Shown here piece after piece: positions 11,429 through 24,200 of a DNA stretch of 64,000 bases (positions are counted from its first letter, which is position 1; the number at the start of each line of letters is the position of its first letter). Location: positions 3,782,001 to 3,846,000 of the forward strand of contig JAVFKD010000016.1 of the NCBI GenBank assembly GCA_036429605.1. The letters run 5' to 3'. The stretch is from Cladobotryum mycophilum (Eukaryota; Ascomycota; Sordariomycetes; Hypocreales; Hypocreaceae). The notes under the pieces are model-generated. The model did not search any database, was not told where the DNA came from, and saw only the letters and a program-made list of their open reading frames with translations. The translations under genes were made by a program, and so were the position numbers.

Positions 11429-12817
11429 ATTGGAGTGCTCTCTCTTCATCAAGGGGATGGAATCTTATTTTTGTTGGTGGATTGTTGATATTTGGATGGT
11501 TGGGGTTTTTCTTGGATAGTTGGGATTTTGGGAGGGGGTTGTATGGCGGTTTAGATAGGTAGACAATGATATAAACGAGGTTGTCAGAAACTTGACTTGT
11601 TCCCAGTGATGATTTGATAGGTGACATCCATTCAATGATCGTTATAATAAGCGGCGGGGGGGGGGTGCGGGTCATTGCATGCATATCGAGCTGCTGAATG
11701 AGTTGTACAAAAATAAAACCCACCTACTTAATTGCCGAGATGACTTGTCTTGAAATGAATGCATGCATGCAATACTACCTGGTACGCGTGCATCTTGTTT
11801 TTTTTTGTCTTCGGTTGTTTTTTTCTCCTCTTCCCGTCCCGTGTCTTGCCGTGCCGTGCCAAGAAAAAAGGTGATTTTGACTTGGATGAAGAAAGGGTTT
11901 AGGCGAAAGTTGCTGGGGGGGCATACATATTTCTTTGTTTGCCTTGAGTGCTTCTTTTTGTTATTATTAGCCGAGGTGCATGATGCATGGCGGATTGTGA
12001 CGGGTTTTGGCTTGTTTTGCTGAACGGATATGTACATGTACTTGATATATGAATACGGTTACAAAAATATCCAAACACTGCAACGGTTATAACAGGGAGC
12101 GGGACGCCACAAACGGGTGGTTGATCAATGCAATTGACGTTGCAAGGTGCTATTCCCGTTTGTCCTTATTCAACTGGCCGATATTTTCTGTTTGCTCGCT
12201 GTTTGTTTGTTTGTTTGTTTGTTTTTGCTGTTTTGTTGTTGTCAATTCCATGCACGTTGCCAACGGTGAAAGGGGAAAGGATAGGACTTGGCCTCAGTTA
12301 GAGTAAAAAAAAGAAACCTTTCCTATACGAGCATTATTCTCGAATCTTCCATCGCTCTTTCCCATTCATTAGTCTCTCTCCCCCTCCGGATTTCTAATCT
12401 TGGGGGGTGTCTGGCCTGGAAAGCGTGTGTGTGTTCTGTCTCCGCTCCTGCCGAATCCACGTTGCCCCGCTTTTTGACAAATACAGGCGCCGCTGTCCCC
12501 CCCATTTCCACTATTAAACACCACCACACCCGCGACAACCTTTTTTTAGCTCCAAGGTGTCTTTGTCTTTATACAGGGAATAGAATCTATTGGGTAAAAA
12601 GTTGACGAACCGAGGCGCCGCCCGCATCATGCACATAAACGTCAACCGTTTGCTTCGCCACTTTTTCTTCTTCTACTAAATCCTTGGATTTTCAATTAGT
12701 AGGTTGGCTGAGAGTTTGGGATTTGGGCAAAGCGACTATTGCGTCTTTGCATTTGCAGTTGCGGTTGCATTGCATTTGCGGTTGCATTTGGATATTCGGA
12801 ACAATACGCGCCCTTGC

Positions 12818-12819
<2 letters not shown>

Positions 12820-12848
<29 letters not shown>

Positions 12849-12849
12849 A
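12820..12849. repeat. GACA tetranucleotide microsatellite
   Basis: Seven or so consecutive GACA units about 270 nt upstream of the TPR/U-box gene. Confidence 0.85.
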
Positions 12850-13117
12850 TTGCTCCTCTTCTTTTATTTCTCTTATTAATCACTTCTTGGGGAGGGGACC
12901 ATGTTGTTCTGACACTTGGCCTCCAAAATCGACGTCTCGGCTGGTTTTATTGAGCACCTATTGCTAGCATAACTCTACTCTTTTCTCTTCCTCTCTCTTC
13001 CTCTCTCTCTCGCTCTCTCTCTCTCTTCTTTCACTAAATCGTTACAACCCAAGTTCCTCTTCATCTAATATCCAACTTCAACCCCTCCTCGTCGCAGTCC
13101 TAAGCAAACAAGTCGCA

Positions 13118-14078
13118 ATGTCTAAAGCAACAGCCCTCAAGGAGGAAGGCAACCGACACTTTACCTCTGGTGACTTTGTCGGTGCCGACGGCCTCTACTC
13201 CAAGGCGTAAGTTTACACATGCTTCTGCCTCATCATCACCAACCAACCAACCAGGCTAACCTCCCCCGTTCTCTACAGCATCATCGCCGACCCCAAAAAC
13301 CCCGCCCTCTACACAAACCGCGCCATGGCCCGCCTCAAGCTCGGCTACTGGGACTCGGTCATCTCAGACTGCCAGACCTGCCTCGGCCTCGCCCCCCAAA
13401 ACATGAAGGCCCACTACTACCTCTCCCAAGCCCAGCTCTCCATCGGCGACTTCGACAACGCCGTCACCCACGCCCTCGAGGCCCACACCCTCTGCGCCGC
13501 CACAAACGACAAGTCCCTCGCCGCCGTCACCGCCCTGGTCCTCAAGTGCAAGAAGGACAGGTGGGATCACCTCGAGAAGAAGCGCAGGAGGGAGAACCAG
13601 GATCTGGAGAGGGAGGTGCTGGACCTGCTGAGGAGGGACAGGGATGAGACCCTGATGGCCGTCGGGGACGACGACTTTGAGAAGAAGACTGTGAGGGAGG
13701 AGGCCGAGGGGAAGATGAACATGATTGCCAAGATGTTTGAGCAGACGAGGGCGCAGTCCGAGAAGAGGCGCGAAGTACCAGAATGGGCTATTGACGACAT
13801 TACCTTTGGCTTCATGGTCGACCCCGTCATTGTACGTTCCCTCCACCCCCACAGCCCCCCTTTATCGACCCTTTACTGACACATTTTTCTTCTTCTTTTG
13901 GTAGACCAAGACGGGCAAATCCTACGAGCGCGCAGCCATCATGGAGCACCTCCGCAGACACCCCAGCGACCCTCTCACCCGCGAGCCCCTCCAAGCATCC
14001 GATCTCCGACCCAACCTCGGGCTCCGCCAGGCCTGCGAGGACTTCCTGGAAGAAAACGGCTGGGCCGTCGACTGGTAG
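13118..14078 (+). CDS. CHIP-like TPR/U-box E3 ubiquitin ligase
   Basis: Three exons (13118-13206, 13279-13831, 13905-14078) give 271 residues, the usual CHIP/STUB1 size. Residues from about 3 to 110 form three TPR motifs, including KEEGNRHFTSGDF, ALYTNRAMARLKLG and KAHYYLSQAQLSIGDFDNA, the kind that bind the C-terminal EEVD of Hsp70 and Hsp90. A charged helical linker follows (about 130-190). The C-terminal U-box starts at ITFGFMVDPVI, continues after intron 2 as TKTGKSYERAAIMEHL, and ends with the DPLTREPL loop. This is the E2-binding fold that ubiquitinates chaperone-bound clients. Both introns are canonical GT..AG and keep frame. A six-C run at 13392-13397 is in frame here, in contrast with the broken runs in other genes of the window. 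It is convergent with the NIPA-like gene. Confidence 0.93.
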
Positions 14079-14915
14079 TCGAACGAAGGGGGGAAAAGAC
14101 TTTTCTGGCATACCGACGTTATGAAAATAATCACCAACCTACTCTTCTCTTCTTTTCTCTCTTCTTTTCTATTTTCTCTTCTCTTCGCTTGTTTTTTGTT
14201 TGGAGGTTTGGAGGTTTGGAGGTTTCGTGGGGAGAGGGGAGGACGATGCGAAAACGTGGGCATGGGTACGGCGTTGCGGCTTACAAGGATTCAAATTTAT
14301 TCATACAGCATCAAATACTCATTAGGTTTTTACAGAGTACAATCATAGACACAAAAGATTCAGTGGATAGAAGTTCTGCCTAAAAAAAGAAAGAAAAAAA
14401 GAAGAAAAAAGAAACCATCAAGTCCAAGCACCATGAATGCCGAGGACAAATCATGGCCCAACTCAGGGGTCATTCATCCCAGTACCTTGCCAGCACTCAG
14501 GAACACCAAGATACCTGTCCTCACTCATTTCCAATCACATAAAATATGGAATCACAAATGGCGGATTGCAAGTAAGCATTATTCCATCTCGTATTACTAA
14601 TCCTGCTAGTCTACAATGTCCGTCGTGGTCGCGTTGACGCTCATGTCCCACTTCTATAATACCAAGACTGTTTCATCTCCCCACCCCCTCCCAACTCCAA
14701 AGGCACAATGGCATCCCTATCGACTTTCGTATACGTTGGGTATCTGTCATGACCATCCAATACACTTTCTATGTCATGTCGTAAAAAAAGAAACAGGGAA
14801 AAAAAGAAAAAGAATAAGCCTCCTTGAAAAAAATAATGCCAACCAAAAACGCCAAAATAATGCAGCATCGTATCATTACCTTCCCTCCCTTTTTGATCCG
14901 TTCCTCACTTTTTCA
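14079..14915. other. Convergent 3' region
   Basis: This lies between convergent CHIP-like and NIPA-like genes. It is T- and A-rich with a GGAGGTTT repeat near 14200-14225. No gene recognised. Confidence 0.5.
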
Positions 14916-16776
14916 TCATATAAAAGCTTGTGGTGCCGGTCCCGGAGGTCCCGGATCACTGTCTTGTGTCCTAACAAGACCCACGCGTTCCTCTTCTGAT
15001 GGTTGTGGTGTCCGTCGGAATACTCTGTTGAAGGAATATTGCCGTCGCGTTGAGTGCGGAGGCGGTGTTGGTGCCAAACTCTGAGCATCAGCAATTTCAC
15101 TAACGTCAACTCTATGGTATTCGGGATCTTGATGGAAGATGTGCTCTCGGGTTGGTCCATAATAATCATCAACTTCGTCATCGGGTTTGTGGTGTAGTAC
15201 CGTAATTTCGGTCAAGGGGACGGGATGCATAGGACTGCGCATCTTGTCTGTGTGATAGTCGTCATGGGAGTGTATGGTTATGTTGGGGGTATTGCGTGGT
15301 CTCCTAATCGTGCCTGCTATGCTGGAGAAGATTGTGCTGGCGCCATCGTGTTCCTCGAGCTCTTCATCCGTAGGAAAACGTGACATGCCTAAGGGGGATG
15401 AGGACTGCGTGGACTGCGCGGCACTCCTGGGGACGTGGGAACGGGCGTAGGCGAAGTCGCAGATCGTGCGCGGAGACTAGATGCCACGGTCCGCCTTCGT
15501 CTGAGGCCGTCCCACTCATACATGACTTGTCCGTCTTCGCTAATGGGCTCCATTTGCTGCATCATCAACTTCTCCTCGTGCAAGCGCTTGAGCTCCTCAG
15601 CTTCCATTCGCATCCGGGACTTTGAAATACGCCTGACGATGGCGGCCGCGCCTCGGATGGCATCTGCCTTGGGCTCAGTTTCGGGCTGTTCCTGCTCAGC
15701 AATGGTGTGGATTTGGTCGAGATCGCCATTGAACACCGCAGCGTCGGGGACGTCCTTGGCCGACTTTGATAGTTGTAATAATACCACGCCTGAACATATC
15801 GTTAAGAAACCAAGCACAACAGTGACAATGGATTGCGCAGTTCCCTTGAAACCCTGGAATAAAACAGCGGACGTGATAATCGTTGTGCTCGTGAAATAGA
15901 CATAATATGTAGGGGTAACGATAGCAGCGTTAAAAATGTTGAGAGCTTTCTGTTTTCCATATTAGTACTCGGATGCGTCGGAACAGGCTCACTAGAAGCC
16001 GGGGGGTTGGTCAAGATGCTCACATTGAGGAAAATGATTTCAGTAAGCAAGGTGCCAATGACAAAGACGAAAAGGACCCATAAGAACCACTCCTTATACT
16101 GCGGTTTGCCGCCAATCCATGCAATAATGGCTGCACCGAGACCCTGGGTCGATACGACGCTCAAACCTCCTACCCAGCTGCAGATGGAGATGTATACCAG
16201 CATATTCTTATTGCCGTACTTGGGCCCAACAAAAAAGGCCGTTATGATGGATCCAACGATGATGACGCCTGCGTAGGTGAGAAAGCCCGGCGTAATAACG
16301 TAGTGTCTCATCTCTTGGATATCGGCGACTGAAGATTCCTGCGGCGCATTCATAACAATGACGACGGACCCGATGATGCAGAGAAAGCATGCGACTTTCC
16401 CCACCAGACTTAGGCGCTCCTTGAGGAAAATGGCAGACAGAATGGTCGTGAGGACAACGGACAAGGCGCCGAGTGGTGTTACGAGGATGGCGTCGGTAAA
16501 GGCGTAGGCGACAAAGTTGCAGATTTCGCCAATAATCATGAGTGTCATACCCGCCCACCAATAGCCATTCTTGAGATACCCATAGCCCTCGCCTGCGACC
16601 TCGTTGTATTTTTCGTTTGCCCTTAGCAGGCCGACCTTTTTGAGAACAAAGGACGTTCCAATAAAGACGCCGGAACCCACGGCGAGGCCAATGCCAACAG
16701 CTTTGTAGTATGCCGGTCGTTCAGAGCCAGCGCCTCCAGGGACGATTCCGCTCCTGGCGTAGAGATCGTGGTCCAT
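14916..16776 (-). CDS. NIPA-type (Mg2+) transporter with long hydrophilic tail; frame break in a G5 run
   Basis: Exon 1 runs from 16776 to 16024, the intron is 15950-16023 (TACTAAT branch site), and exon 2 continues downward. The protein has about nine hydrophobic segments and NIPA/DUF803 family features: AVGSGVFIGTSFVLKKVGLL near the N-terminus, WWAGMTLMIIGEICNFVAYAF, and LGALSVVLTTILSAIFLKERL. NIPA proteins are membrane magnesium or divalent-cation transporters. As given, the frame stops at 15389-15391 after RSPRSPHPP (437 residues). One additional C in the run read as G5 at 15393-15397 would continue it as PHPPLGMSRFPTDEE and on to a stop at 14916 (595 residues). The added acidic tail resembles a genuine cytosolic tail and has no start signal of its own, so I annotate the longer form. 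A lost base in assembly is the likeliest cause. Confidence 0.88.
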
Positions 16777-19474
16777 CGTATAGTATATAGCCTTTGGTCG
16801 CCGCAGGCTGGTGATGGGAAGGAAGGAAAGAAAGAAAGAAGGGGAGGAAGAGAGGAGAACTGCGAATCGAGCTCGGGTGGTTACATGGGGGATCGAAGAA
16901 TGTTTCGTCTAAGTCGATGTAGGTGCGTGCATGTGTGTGTTGTGGCGAAGGCGTAAGAATAGTATCTGTAGAATGATGAAGGATGTAAAAGGAAAGAAAT
17001 ACAGTTCGATAGAGTGCCCAAGCCCAAAAGTCTCCCTGCGATGGATCCGTCAAGGGCTTTTTTTTCTTCCAGGTGGCTGGGGGATGGGCGATGATGATGA
17101 CGAGGGCGAAGAACGGGAGGAAACCGGATTTTTGAAAGTGTGTCCAGAATGCGTACCAGCCGACGGGGCCCATGTCAAAAAGGTTGAGAGTGAGAGGGAC
17201 GATCGAGGCTGAGACAATAGCCGCTGGAGCATGTGGCTTCAAAGGGGGCTTGGTGCAACGTCGCCCCAGCGCAATGGAGCCCTGGGAGAGGGTCGTGGGG
17301 AAGCTAAGGGGAGCTTGGCATAGCGCTATAGGCCCCTGTAGCCCTGTACGGTACAGGGGACTGTCAGCAGGCAATTGGGGGATGGACGCCTGGAAGCTGG
17401 AGCTCTGCTGCAGAGCAACCTCAGCTGGAGCTTGCCTGTATTATGGAACCTTGGGAACCTAAATCTATTTAATCCATGGCGCTGGGATTTCGCATCGAGA
17501 TCCGGAAAGCAAAAGCAAAAGGATGGAAGCCATTCCATGCTTAGATGGATGGATATTAAGCGAAGACTTCTAGAATTCGACACATGAAACGCACAACATC
17601 ATTCATTCTATCCGTTCTTGGATCTATTTTTCTTTTAATGCTTGCACATATTTGCCCATTTATACGAGAAGGACATCGGGGCCACGTACGCACATGTTGA
17701 TTCTACCATGCACCAACATGCATGCCATCTACACAGACACAGACACACACCACACACACACAACACACACACACAAACGAGTACGAGTTGCATCCTTGAA
17801 TCTATAAATACCCATGCTCCCATGCAAACGGATGTAACCTTTGGTCCATTGATCTACCTACCAAAACAACTATTAGTGGCATTTAAAGCAAACATCACCT
17901 GCAGTGTTTGTCTGTCTGCCCTGCACTATCTCTTGGACTGTCATGACTAAAGAAGACTACAGATCTTGACTCGATAGATGGCAGACAAAGCCTTTTGTGA
18001 CTGGCTGCTACAGGATGCATGCCTCTCGTCTAGTTGAGCGAATATCGGAAAAAGCAATGCAATATGTATGCTCGCTCTGCTGTCCAACGACATCAAACGT
18101 CTCAACCCTGATGACCCCCGAGCAAAACCTGAAGCCGGATGCTAATTTAAGCTGCGGCTTAGCGTGTCGCCCCTGTCTTGGTCACGGAGGCCCTGCGTCC
18201 CTATCAATCTCAAGGACCTCCCTCTTCTCTTTCAATCTTCAAGTTTTCTTGGATTCTCCGGAACCCCCCCAAACGGGAACGCCGTCTCGATCCCCCATAG
18301 CAACCACCTCGGTCAAAGGCCCGCTGCGGCTTGGCATCTGGGGCAAAAGTCAGCACTGAAGCACCTTGACTTTTACTTGCTACACTGCAATCTCAACAAA
18401 TGGGCATCATGGGTTGATTATTGATTGCCCCTTTATTTGTCTGCCGCTGTCAGAGCCCACGTCTGCACTAGAACGAACGGTTAATGCAGATATCGTTGCA
18501 ACACCGGGATCAACAGAGCCCCTGATCATCATGACCATTCACTGGCTGGTTTCTGATTTTTCAAAGCGCAACCCCACCATTGGTGCCCCGCGATAATTCC
18601 CGCCTTGGCCTCGCTCATGCTGTCTCAGCCAGCGCCGTGTTTCAATGTGCGTGCAACCACTGGAATCGGTGTGCCAAGGTTGGTCATGCCGTGGTTGATC
18701 TGCTCCCTCGAACATGACGATTGATAAGGTGGCTCCAGACGATTCAGACCACAAAGCCTCGGTAGACTTTATAGCGAGTCATCCTTCCCGGATAGATTCG
18801 ATCCGAAGCAGCTGTTTCCTTTATAGCTGACCATCTATGTCTCTCAAGAAAGCTAAATACCCGATACAAGCTTGTGATGTTGACGGCATATTCATGAACA
18901 TGACAATGATTGGTCGGATGGATATCTCTATTCTAAACAGTTTATGCGACATCCGAGTTGTAAGAGAAGCTTGACTAGACATGTGAGCCTCGCCCGGTTT
19001 CCAATAGTGACGCTTCGAACGGCATGTACAGCACTAATTGGGAGAGGCTGTATTCCATGACATGCTTAGTGCGACGACAGAGAGTCTAGATATGACTCTC
19101 CTGCCCTGTACGTGCAAAGGAGCAAAAAAAATAGAATGCGTCCATGAATTTAACCACGTTATTGACAAGTCGGACTATTCTGAAGTTCCAATGCGCCCGA
19201 GAAGTAGCATTACCTAGTAGTTCAGGTTACCCTCGGTATGTAGTAGACTTTGAGGGCCAATTATAGAGGCAGCCCTGGGGCAGGGTACTTTGCGGGTGGT
19301 GGGTGGTCGCAGGCAAAAGTCGTCCCTTGGTTCTTCCGAAGGTGCCTCCAATTGGCAACAGCCCACTTGAGCTCCCATTGAAACCTGTAGCTCATCTTTC
19401 CTTCATCCCTCAACTCCAAACGCTGGATTGTAGAGCCATTGGGAGCTGACACGGCGCCGTGTCTCCCGCCGACA
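16777..19474. other. Divergent 2.7 kb intergenic region
   Basis: This separates the divergent NIPA-like and DHODH genes. A CA-rich tract lies at about 17735-17776. The stretch 17600-19250 has no recognisable coding sequence. The two promoters must lie at its ends. Confidence 0.5.
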
Positions 19475-20895
19475 ATGTCCGCATCGCTCCTCCGATCGCG
19501 TCTGGTTGCCTCGGGCATCCGATCAGCTCCCAGACCGCGCACAACAAGCACTCACTTCCTCGCCGCCAACCGTCGTCTTGCATCATCGAGCTCGTCTGGC
19601 GCTGCATCTTCTCAGTTCGGCGGAGCCAAGATAGCATTGTACAGCGGAGTTCTTGCGACTTCTCTTTACTTGGGATACCTTTATGCTACCGATACGCGGG
19701 CGTTTGTCCATCAGTACGTTGTGCCGCGGGTCATTAGAGGGCTGTTTCCCGATGCCGAAGATGCACACCATGCGGGGACTGTGGCCCTGAAGCAGCTTTA
19801 CGAACTCGGTCTCCACCCTCGAGAACGTGGAAGCTTGCACGATGCCTCGCAGCTATCCGCCTCCGTCTTCGATCACCAATTGACCAACCCGATTGGCATC
19901 TCGGCCGGTCTGGACAAGGACGGAGAGATCCCCGATGCGCTCTTCGCCCTCGGAGCCGGCATCGTCGAAATCGGCGGCTGTACCCCTCTCCCCCAGGAAG
20001 GTAACCCGAAACCACGAGTATTCCGCGTGCCCATCCTGGACGGAATGGTGAACCGATACGGCCTGAATTCTAAAGGCGCCGACGACATGGCGATTCGCTT
20101 GCGAAACCGGGTTCGCCGTTTTGCGCGCTCATGGGGATTCAGCGAGGAGGAAGTCTTGAATGGCGAGGCTGAAGTACCTGCGGGGAGCTTGCTTCCTGGA
20201 CGGCTGCTGGCTGTGCAGATTGCCAAGAATAAGGAGACGGACGAGCGGGACGAGAAGGCTATAGCGAAAGATTACGTTTACTGTGCTCGACGGCTGGCTA
20301 GATATGCCGACGTGCTGGTGGTCAACGTCAGCAGCCCAAACACACCAGGGTTGCGTGACCTGCAAGCCACGGAACCCTTGACACGACTCCTGAGCGCAGT
20401 AGTCGCCGAGGCGTCTCAAACGGACAGAAAGGTCCGCCCCAAGGTTATGGTCAAGGTGTCGCCAGATGAGGACGAGGATGCGCAGATGGAGGGCATCGTG
20501 CAAGCTGTTCAGAGAAGTGGCGTCGATGGCATCATCGTCGGAAACACCACCAAGAGGAGGACAGGGCTGATCCCCCCGGCATCAGACTCACCATCAAGGA
20601 GCAAAAGGCGCTCATGGAGCAGGGAGGGTACTCCGGCCCAGCCATGTTCGACAGAACTTTGGATCTAGTCGGTAGGTACCGCAAGATACTAGACTCGCAG
20701 CCCGTTGGAAAGGGCCAAGGACAGAAAGTTCTCTTTGCCACGGGTGGCATCACAGACGGAGAGCAGGCGTTGAAGATTCTGAATGCAGGCGCGAGTGTAG
20801 CCATGGTGTACACAGGGCTCGTATACGGAGGTGCGGGGACAGTGACGAGGATTAAGAGTGAGATGAAGGATGCTATTCAGGCGAACAAGTCATGA
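19475..20895 (+). CDS. Dihydroorotate dehydrogenase, class 2, mitochondrial; frame break in a C6 run
   Basis: This flavoenzyme oxidises dihydroorotate to orotate in pyrimidine synthesis, passing electrons to ubiquinone in the inner mitochondrial membrane. The N-terminus has an Arg/Ser-rich presequence followed by a hydrophobic segment (KIALYSGVLATSLYLGYLY), then the barrel with NPIGISAGLDKDGE, GGCTPLPQEGNPKPR, the catalytic-Ser loop NVSSPNTPGLR, VKVSPDED, and a C-terminal FMN-binding FATGGITDGEQA. The start at 19475 is preferred over an in-frame upstream codon because it begins a typical presequence. The frame breaks after GLIPP at the C6 run 20572-20577; one more C gives GLIPPGIRLTIKEQKALMEQ and continues to 20895, 473 residues in all. 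The restored frame is typical of the family, so the enzyme is probably intact and the base lost in assembly. Confidence 0.93.
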
Positions 20896-21244
20896 CAGAA
20901 TTAGAAGGGCTGAACAAATCCTTGTGTGGGTGATTTTTCAATACCACTGGTTGAAGCTGTTGCAAGTGTTTACAAAAGTTGAAGCAATAGAATAAAAGGT
21001 TAAGAGCTTATACATTAAGAGTTATCCTTTGGCTTGGGCCCTTGTCTATCATTATCGTATGCAGTGCTGAAGAGCCATGGGTATCATCATTGGGAGAAGA
21101 TTTCGTCACCAGGGATCGTCCAGAATCAATGATGTCTACCATCCAAAACTTGATTTACATAAAAATACATGATACTCCCAACAAGGCGACATGGTGACAG
21201 AAATAGGGAAGAAAAAAAAAGGACAAAAACATTCAATCATCCCC
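20896..21244. other. Convergent 3' region
   Basis: Short AT-rich spacer between the convergent DHODH and GTPase genes. No gene or repeat recognised. Confidence 0.5.
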
Positions 21245-24200
21245 TCAAGAGCTAGCACGCCCAGACACAGTCTCCTGTATCTCACGCATCTTCTCCCTCG
21301 CCTCCCTCACGCCAGCCTCGACGCGACGCCTAAACCCTGGATCCTGCTCGCTCTCCAAGGCGACGTTTTCGTTCCGAATGATATCCAGCGTCTCCTTGAT
21401 GACATTCATGTGGGCTTCGATTTTGGTCTTTAGTTCTTCCTGGAAGTCTTTTGCGAGATCATCGAATCGCTTCTTGAACTCGTTCATGTGGTTCACGAAC
21501 AGCCTCTCTGGACCGACGGTCCCCCTGATGATGGCCTTGCGGCGTCTGTCGCTTCCCGCACCTATTTAGGGTTAAAATCATCTTGGGGCTTGTATCGATG
21601 GGTTGGACGTGACATACCAGATTCGTGCCGGGCAGATCTATAGCCTTCTTCCATGGCCTTACCGAAAATTGAACTGCGAATACTAGACAAAGCATCCGTT
21701 TCCAAGAGTCTAACCCAAAATAACTTGTCAGTAATGGAGAAAAGAAAGAAAAGAAAAATCACTTGTCTCTGGGAAACTCACGATAGATCACTTCCAAATT
21801 TGGTGCAAATGTCCTCGACATCTGCCGCCATTTGCTGGGAACGAGAGTCCACCGCTTCAATAAGGGTAGTCGACGACGGCGAGATTTCACCAATCTCCGT
21901 TTCTACAACTAATGCTTAGTACATACATAGTGATAAAGAGTGGGTTTGTCAAGTTCTCTGGGGCTTGTTCGGGTTTGTCCCAACTTACCAATGAATTCGT
22001 TTGCCCAATCAGCCAAATTCTCAATCAGGTCCGTCAAATCACTCCCCTGAGAACCAGCCATGTTGCACAGGTTGCGATACGGCTCGGACACGTCGCTGAC
22101 CATTTTTTCCATGGCCTCTTCGTTCCAGTTGCGTTGCCCAACGGTTGGTGTATAATGATCGCCCGATTGTCGGACAAAGGCAGCGTAGGATGCTATACAT
22201 GTAATTAGAGAATGATAGGGCTTGTCAGGTGTATTTGAGAATTACAGTGATGCCACTATTTCGATACAGATTAGCCATATTCGATTCCGAACAATAGGGG
22301 GTTGGTTGCTTACGTCTGACCACTCTGAGCACGCAGAATTCGCTTCCTGGCTCCAGCTGGTGGTTTGCCGTTCTACATTGTATTAGAACATATATACTGA
22401 TATATTCTCTTAATCTAGACCTACCATCAAAAATACGCTGCTTGAACTCGTCTTTCATAGTTTTCCCAGCTTTGCTCATCGCGGAGTCACGTTCTAACAA
22501 CCCCTAAAAGTTAATTAGTGTCGGGGGAGAAGTCACGAGTGCTGGCTAAAATGAACGAACTCTCTGTAAGCGGGACTCAACATTATCGAGGGCCTGGCGA
22601 ATAATCGCCTTCTGCTCGGCGCCCATGTTGCCAGCTCCGGACTGGACCCAAAGCTCAACATCGGCAAGAAAGGCGGGGACATCTTTTTGAATGTATTTCG
22701 TCGCAATGCGCAGTTGGCTGTCTGCGACGATAGAGATGCAGTGCTTGCGGACTGCCTTGATGCCGCTCAGTTCGAGGAACGGGAGGAACCCGTCCTTGTT
22801 GTCCTCTCGGTGTTTCCAGTAGTCGGTGTTGCTGACACAGAATACTTGCAGCATCCCACGAGGGACTTTGTTCTTGTACAAGTCTTTGAGGCCCTTGATA
22901 ACGATGTCGTTTCGAGTTGTCATGAGAAATCCTTTCAGGCTGTTGGACGAATGGTTAGAACACGTCAAATAGGAATTCAGCTGATCTGCCTAGACTCACT
23001 CAAGCTGCATCTTCTCGATTGATTTCCTAATCACCCCATCATTAGTAGAAACCTCTACATGGGTATCAGTTCACGTACCTTTTTTGTCTCTCATCCCGAG
23101 TGACTTCCATTTCTTCCTCATCATCTGACCAGTCTTCTTCATCCAGCATCTTTTGTAGCTCACGCAGTTCACTCTTTTCCACGGCAATGTCGGTCATGAA
23201 CTTCCCAACCTTTCGTGATCTTTCATCCTTCCAATCTTTCTTCGCCTCTTCCGCGCGGATGTCCTATTTCCTATGAGCGTCTGTCTACATGACTAGCAAC
23301 AGCATGCCACTTACATCAGCCTTGGTACAGATGATGCCAACCTGGGAGAGGCGGGCTCGGTTGGCTAGGTCAAATACACTCGAGACTCCTACATCGGTGG
23401 TGGCTCTGCCAATGTTGCAGATGGCAAAAACTTGGTCACACTCAAGCAAGTAGCGCTCCGTGATGTTTTGTCTAGCAGAGTTCAAGTCGCGGAGGCTTGG
23501 GAGATTTTCACGTCAGACAAGTGCGTGCTTGCGTTAATAAGTTTACTTACCAGGAAGATCAACCAGCACAAGACCCTTGCTGAGGATATGTGCCCTCGAA
23601 AAGACCCTGAAGCAATCAGCGACACGTTGCACAAGTAGCTATCCGGGCTTAATTGAACTCAAAATACTCACTTGATCTTTCGGATAAACGGCCAGACCGA
23701 AGGCTGTGAGTTTCCACTCACTTCAGAAGTAAGGCGCATCAAGCGATCAGAACACTCCGCCAGTGACGAATTCACATGGCGGCCACTGACCGTTGACGGA
23801 AATACCTCGCGAACCCACGACAGCACCGAGTCCAATACCACAGATTCCGATTCTAAGAGAAGAAACTGGTCGCCGTTAAGTCGGGGACCAAACATGGCTC
23901 GAAATGTGTCGCGGGCCACGTTGGCTCGTTGCTCAAAGTCTTCCCTTTCACCAGCGTCTAGATCATTCTGTTGCAGGTGATAGTGTCTGAAGGATCGTAG
24001 CAGTTCTTTAATCTGGGTGTTTATATCCTCAATGCTAAAAGTTTCCACCTCGACTGCAAAATTGTCTGCGGCGTGATAGTGGTATTCCGTGACTACACAC
24101 GTGCATGCTGCTCCGCTGTTGCTCTACCAAACTGTGAGCTATTTGCCATGAATATTCGGGTGTTGGAGCATCCAACTTACCGTTCTAGCAAGTCCACGGT

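Larger units (their letters stand above)
11284..13117. other. Intergenic 1.8 kb region
   Basis: No gene recognised. It holds the AC microsatellite, a TTTG repeat near 12200-12225, a GACA repeat at about 12820-12849, and a CT-rich tract at about 12975-13030 that is probably the core promoter or leader of the CHIP-like gene. Confidence 0.5.

Noticed and set aside
10000..11430. Long open frame (476 codons) on the minus strand and another of 370 codons in a second plus frame over the repeat-protein gene
   Set aside because: The tandem repeat unit has no stop codons in several frames, so one open frame forces the others open. Only the plus frame from 10015 has a signal peptide and sensible composition.
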